Translations under genes and position numbers: made by a program
Shown here: piece after piece, positions 59,951 to 64,000 of the stretch
How positions within the stretch are numbered: position 1 is the first letter of the stretch
Layout: each line of letters starts with the position of its first letter
The notes under the pieces: generated by a model
The model's input: only the letters and a program-made list of their open reading frames with translations
The model's database searches: none
What the model was told of the DNA's origin: nothing
Assembly: GCF_003574835.2 (NCBI RefSeq)
Contig: NZ_CP063196.1
Location: forward strand, 1,736,001 to 1,800,000
Direction of reading: 5' to 3'
DNA length: 64,000 nucleotides
From: Thermobifida halotolerans
GTDB taxonomy: Bacteria > Actinomycetota > Actinomycetes > Streptosporangiales > Streptosporangiaceae

Positions 59951-62782
59951 CTAGAAAACCAGTCCCTTACGCGGATCGAGCAGCCACTCGCGTCCGCCCG
60001 CCTCGGTCGGAAGCACGGCTCCCTCCTCCGTCACCCTCTGGGGGACGAGCACCAGGTCGCGGAGGTGGAACGACTCCCGCCACGCCTCGGGCGGCCGGTT
60101 GTCCTCGGCGAGCCGGTCGAACCAGAGGCCCATGCGCACCGGAACCGTGCGGGCCACCAGGTCGCGGCAGTCAGCCACGGTGAAGCGGCCTCCCCTGCCC
60201 GTTCCCTTCTCGGGGAGCTCGACCGCGCAGTCGGGGTCGAGCCAGCGCCGCCCCGCCGGGTCGACGTAGTGGCACAGCACCCGCACCGAACCGGCACCGA
60301 ACCGAGTGGCGAGCAGGTGCTCGTCCACGTCGAAGTCGAACTCGCTGAGCCCGAGCAGGCTACTGCCCACCCCTCCCGGATCGGGGACCACCGCGTTACG
60401 GGCCAGGCCGCGCTTCGCCAACTCCTCACCCATGCGGTCGAGGTCGGCCTCCAGGTCCTCGGCGAGCGAGTCGTCGTCGTAGACGCCGTCGACCAGCCGT
60501 TGGACATCGTCGGGAATCCGCACCGGTGTCCCGTCGCGGCGGCGCAGCAGCGCGTGCGTGCGCTGGAACAGCGACAGCGGATACACCGCCTGCCAGGACC
60601 GGGGAAACCGCGGCGGCCCGTCGGTCTCGGCATCCTGCTCGGGGGTGAGCACCACCAGTTCCGGGCGGCGCGCCCAGGGCGGGCGTCGGATGATCCCCAG
60701 GTGCTCGTGCCGCCAGCAGCGGCCCGCGCGCTGCAACAGCAGCGACACCGGCGCGATGTCGGTGACCATCAGGTCCAGGTCCAGGTCGAGGGACTGCTCG
60801 ACGACCTGGGTGGCCACCAGGACGGCGGAGCGCGGACGCCGCCCCTCGCGGGCGCCGTCCTTGCCGAACCGGTCGACGATCGCCTCGGTGATCTCGGTGC
60901 GCTGCCGGTTGGGGAACCGCGAGTGCAGCAGGTGCAGCTCGGGGGCATTCGCACCCCACTCGGCGAACCAGTCGGCGAGCAGGTCGTAGACCTCCTGGGC
61001 CTCGGCGACCGTGGTGCAGATGACCGCGGCGCAGCCGCCCCGCTCCACCAGCGGAGCGAGTTCTGCCCGCAGCGCCTCCGTCCGGTCGGGCCTGCTGTCC
61101 CGGACCGGAATGTCGACGAGGCGCAGGTCCAACGGTTCGCGGGGGGTCGTGGCGATGGGCGCGGGATCGACGTCGGCGCTGCGGGTCACCGTCCCGGTCC
61201 GGGCGTCGGCGTGCAGCCACCCGGGGTAGGAGACCTCGGGGACCGGCTGCGGCTCAGACCTGCGCCAGCGGTACCCCCGCGCCCCCTCCAGATACGCCTT
61301 GACCAGCGAGTTCGCGATGCTGTGGTGCAGGGTCGCCGACAACAGCACGACAGGCACGTCGAGCGCGCCCAGCCAGCGCAGCAGTTGCTCCAACAGGACC
61401 TGCATGTAGGGGTCGACCGCGTGCGCCTCGTCGACCACGACCACCTTCCCCGCGAGCCCGAACAGGCGCAACGCGTTGTGCTTGGCACGCAGCACCGCCA
61501 TGAGCGCCTGGTCGATCGTGCCCACCGACCAGGAGGCGAGCAGCCCCCGTTTGCGGCCCATGAGCCATTCGGTCGCGGCGAACGGGTCGCGGCGGTCGGC
61601 GTCGGCCAGCACGGTCGACACGCCCGGCGCGTCGGCGGGAGCGTAGTCGGGATTCAGCCACGCCATCGAGTGCAGCAGGGCCAGCGTCGAGGGGCGCTCC
61701 GGATCGGCGTGCTCCGCGCGGTGCCGCGCATACGCCTTGAGCCGGGAGTGCATCTGGTCGGCGGTGGCCGTCGTGGGCAGCGCGAGGAACCGTCCCGGCC
61801 GCCCCGTCGCCGCGCCGAGCAGGTCCGCGACATGGTAGGCGGCCTCGGTCTTGCCCTCGCCCATGGGAGCGGTGACCAGCACCAGCCCCGGGCCGGTGCA
61901 CAGCGGCGGCAGGTGCTCGGCCAGCGAGGCTTGCAGGCCGTTGGGCGTGTCGATGTGCGGAAACGACTCGGTGAACGGGGCCGGGGAGACCGTGATCGGC
62001 CGCAGCCCGGCGGAGTCGAGCAGGTCGGGGACCTGCTGTTCGGACTCCCGGAAGTGGGCGCGCAACTCCGGCACGGAGCCGTCGGCGGGAAGGGCACCCA
62101 GGCGGCCCAGGAGGAAATCCTCCTGGCTGACCAGCCAGTCGGCGAGTATGACCAGCCCGCACACGACAGCGGCGGTCGGGCCGTCCAGCATGTGAGGCGG
62201 TTCGGGACGCCCCACCGCGCCGAAGACGGCATTCAGCAGGGCGCGGCGCTGCCCCTCCCACGAAGAGGAGGTGAACCCCAACCCCAGCAGCGGGTTGCGG
62301 CTGCCGGGATCGGGATGCCCGCCGAACCGACCGTGGTGGCCGCCGAGCAACTGGGCCACCAGCCACGTCACCGGTCCGCTGTCCGGATAGCCGACCGAGG
62401 GCAGCGCGAACGGCAGCCACTGCCCGGTGGCGGCGGCGTGGGAGCGCCGCTCGCCGCTGAGTTCCTCTCCGGGATAGGCGGACAGGTCCACATCGGTCTG
62501 CTCCTGGAACTCGCGGGTCAACTTCCCGACATCGTGCATCCCCGCCCAGAATGCGACACAGCGCCCTGCCTGCTCCTCGTCCACTTCCATGGCCGAGGCG
62601 ATCGTCTCCCGCAGACCGGGAGAAAGGTACTCACGCCACAGCACCAGAGCCGCCGCGGCGGCGTCGAGGGAATGGCACACGAGCGGGTAGACCTGCCCTC
62701 TGAGCCCGCGTTCTTTGGCCCAGAATCCGAGGTCGACGAGCGAAGTGTTCCTCTCCCCGCTTGCAGGGCCGTACTCAGGCAC
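59951..62782 (-). CDS. cas3: CRISPR-associated nuclease/helicase Cas3 (type I-E)
   Basis: 943 residues from GTG at 62782, preceded by GGGAGGAAAC. The longer frame to 62857 lacks a ribosome binding site. The N-terminal HD nuclease has CHSLDAAAAALVLW (His37), MHDVGKLT (His83-Asp84, Lys87) and GGHHGRFGG. The helicase has VTAPMGEGKTEAAYH (motif I, about 305), VVVDEAHAVDPYM (DEAH, about 450), VLLSATLHH, LLHSRFPNRQR, VATQVVEQSLDLDLDLMVTDIAP and LLQRAGRCWRH (motif VI, about 687). A C-terminal domain follows. It degrades DNA after recruitment by Cascade. The gene is transcribed away from the array, whose leader starts right behind it. Confidence 0.95.
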   Translation of the reverse strand: MPEYGPASGERNTSLVDLGFWAKERGLRGQVYPLVCHSLDAAAAALVLWREYLSPGLRETIASAMEVDEEQAGRCVAFWAGMHDVGKLTREFQEQTDVDLSAYPGEELSGERRSHAAATGQWLPFALPSVGYPDSGPVTWLVAQLLGGHHGRFGGHPDPGSRNPLLGLGFTSSSWEGQRRALLNAVFGAVGRPEPPHMLDGPTAAVVCGLVILADWLVSQEDFLLGRLGALPADGSVPELRAHFRESEQQVPDLLDSAGLRPITVSPAPFTESFPHIDTPNGLQASLAEHLPPLCTGPGLVLVTAPMGEGKTEAAYHVADLLGAATGRPGRFLALPTTATADQMHSRLKAYARHRAEHADPERPSTLALLHSMAWLNPDYAPADAPGVSTVLADADRRDPFAATEWLMGRKRGLLASWSVGTIDQALMAVLRAKHNALRLFGLAGKVVVVDEAHAVDPYMQVLLEQLLRWLGALDVPVVLLSATLHHSIANSLVKAYLEGARGYRWRRSEPQPVPEVSYPGWLHADARTGTVTRSADVDPAPIATTPREPLDLRLVDIPVRDSRPDRTEALRAELAPLVERGGCAAVICTTVAEAQEVYDLLADWFAEWGANAPELHLLHSRFPNRQRTEITEAIVDRFGKDGAREGRRPRSAVLVATQVVEQSLDLDLDLMVTDIAPVSLLLQRAGRCWRHEHLGIIRRPPWARRPELVVLTPEQDAETDGPPRFPRSWQAVYPLSLFQRTHALLRRRDGTPVRIPDDVQRLVDGVYDDDSLAEDLEADLDRMGEELAKRGLARNAVVPDPGGVGSSLLGLSEFDFDVDEHLLATRFGAGSVRVLCHYVDPAGRRWLDPDCAVELPEKGTGRGGRFTVADCRDLVARTVPVRMGLWFDRLAEDNRPPEAWRESFHLRDLVLVPQRVTEEGAVLPTEAGGREWLLDPRKGLVF

Positions 62783-62948
62783 GTTTCCTCCCACAGTCCG
62801 CCATCCCGGTATGCGCAGAACGTAGTGGGCGGCCGACCGCGAGCGGGACGCTTTCACGAAATTGGCCTAGAATCGCCCTACGGGAGGAGACCGCCCGCAA
62901 GCTTGATAACGCGGAGATAACGCTCCGCAAAACCGCAGGTCATCTTCT
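62783..62948 (+). promoter_or_regulatory. CRISPR leader (and cas3 upstream region)
   Basis: The 166 bp between the cas3 start and the first repeat are AT-richer than the surroundings (for example GAAATTGGCCTAGAATCG near 62858 and ATAACGCGGAGATAACG near 62906). Repeat orientation (3' handle ATGGACCG on the plus strand) puts the leader on this side. It should hold the array promoter and integration signals, and the cas3 promoter on the other strand. Confidence 0.65.
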
Positions 62949-64000
62949 CCGAGCCCCACGCACGTGGGGATGGACCGGCCTCGGGCACGTAGATCAGCCG
63001 CCCCTCCAGCCGAGCCCCACGCACGTGGGGATGGACCGGCTGGTGTGCAGATCTCCCACGGGATCGCCGACCGAGCCCCACGCACGTGGGGATGGACCGA
63101 CCCTCCAGGCATGAGAAAGGCCCGCACGCTGCCGAGCCCCACGCACGTGGGGATGGACCGGTGGGCGATCTGCTGGGCGTGGTCGTCCGTTCCCGAGCCC
63201 CACGCACGTGGGGATGGACCGCCGCGATCGCGGAGGTCGAGTCCAGGTACAAGCCGAGCCCCACGCACGTGGGGATGGACCGAGGAGCCGGAGGAGTCCG
63301 AGGCGGACCTGGTCCCGAGCCCCACGCACGTGGGGATGGACCGGCGTTGAGTCTGGGGGACGCCTACCTGTTCGTCCGAGCCCCACGCACGTGGGGATGG
63401 ACCGATCCTGGTCGTGCGGAACGGGTCCGCGTCGTCCCGAGCCCCACGCACGTGGGGATGGACCGCTGGTCGACGACTCGGTGGAGGAGATCCGCCGCCG
63501 AGCCCCACGCACGTGGGGATGGACCGCAGTTGGGCGCCGTATCGGAACCCGTCGCCGCCCGAGCCCCACGCACGTGGGGATGGACCGCGTCAGGGTTCGC
63601 CCTCAGGCTGTTGGGGGTGCCGAGCCCCACGCACGTGGGGATGGACCGCGTCGATGATCTTCTGCTGTTCGTCGGTGGGCCCGAGCCCCACGCACGTGGG
63701 GATGGACCGGCAACGACTCCACGGCCGAACCAGTCGTACCCCCGAGCCCCACGCACGTGGGGATGGACCGGTGATGTCCCCGGTTGGGGATTTGAGGAGG
63801 TGCCGAGCCCCACGCACGTGGGGATGGACCGTGGAAGCGAACCGTGCCCAGTACGAGCAGTGGCCGAGCCCCACGCACGTGGGGATGGACCGTACGAGGA
63901 GGTGCCGGTTCCCGAGTGGGGTGGCCCGAGCCCCACGCACGTGGGGATGGACCGACCTGCCGTTCCGGATCGCGCAGGAGGCATACCCGAGCCCCACGCA
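62949..64000 (+). CRISPR. Type I-E CRISPR array, 17 full repeats plus a partial one
   Basis: A 29-nt repeat (62949-62977) begins CCGAGCCCCACG, has the stem CCCCACG-CA-CGTGGGG and ends GGATGGACCG. The last eight bases ATGGACCG form the crRNA 5' handle, equivalent to ATAAACCG in E. coli. All 17 complete copies appear identical and recur every 61 bp (32-nt spacers). The exception is the 16th spacer of 33 nt, so repeat 17 starts at 63926. An 18th copy starts at 63987 and is cut by the window end, so the array continues. Transcription is predicted on the plus strand from the leader next to cas3. Confidence 0.98.

Noticed and set aside
62978-63986. Self-targeting spacers
   Set aside because: By eye no spacer matches the rest of this window. 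A full genome search would be needed to say more.
62867-63997. Long repetitive ORFs on both strands (repeated PHVRGAR, PRAWGS, THVGMD units)
   Set aside because: They are translations of the 61-bp CRISPR repeat/spacer unit, not proteins.
1-64000. tRNA or rRNA genes
   Set aside because: No cloverleaf-like sequence with a GGTTCGAATCC-type T-arm was recognised on either strand.

Overview
The window comes from a high-GC actinobacterium. Evidence: G/C-rich third codon positions throughout, frequent GTG/TTG starts behind GGAGG-type ribosome binding sites, mycothiol-type maleylpyruvate isomerase-fold proteins, DUF397/DUF5753 regulators and a type I-E CRISPR system with a 29-nt repeat. The xylose/rhamnose sugar loci, the Cas3 and the ATP-grasp/PIMT graspetide cluster fit a Nocardiopsaceae member (Thermobifida or Nocardiopsis relative). 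The exact taxon is an inference.

Layout. 1-6.5 kb: a partial HicB-like protein, a VanZ-like membrane protein, a decayed Tn3-family transposase, a LysE/ArgO exporter with its divergent LysR regulator, a SnoaL-like protein divergent from a MarR regulator, and two decayed genes (TetR, peroxiredoxin-like). 6.5-11.9 kb: chromate transporter ChrA, an ArsR/P1B-ATPase metal efflux operon, and a dihydrofolate-reductase-fold protein divergent from a TetR regulator. 11.9-25.4 kb: accessory and housekeeping genes, namely DUF488, TetR/DUF1772/AraC, an ABC-2 permease fragment, a DNA methyltransferase with CtaG/DUF2243 membrane proteins, an OmpA-domain lipoprotein, a NUDIX-like protein, a flavin monooxygenase and a TetR/MFS drug efflux pair. 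25.7-31.3 kb: HelR, an RNA polymerase-recycling motor ATPase, preceded by a near-perfect rifamycin-associated element (RAE); then a compact three-gene RiPP cluster (precursor, ATP-grasp ligase, PIMT-like methyltransferase) of the graspetide/fuscimiditide type; then a DUF6624 protein. 31.5-41.3 kb: an FGGY kinase followed by a YbhN-like membrane protein with a pseudokinase segment, a SUKH-4/YrhB-type immunity-like protein, and two AraC regulators.

41.3-56.7 kb is a sugar-utilisation island. An L-rhamnose operon runs on the minus strand in the order ABC importer (ATPase, two permeases, binding lipoprotein), mutarotase, isomerase, bifunctional aldolase/dehydrogenase, kinase. A divergent LacI regulator and CG-centred operators control it. 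A xylBA operon with a divergent ROK/XylR regulator follows. The two loci are separated by a perfect bidirectional terminator.

56.7-60 kb carries a Scr-like XRE/DUF5753 plus DUF397 pair, a decayed DUF397 copy split by a foldback element, an anti-sigma-factor-like ATPase with a coupled tiny ORF, and a truncated XRE protein beside a second foldback element. 60-64 kb holds cas3, transcribed away from a CRISPR array of 17 complete repeats plus one cut by the window edge. No other cas genes are present in the window. No tRNA or rRNA genes were seen.
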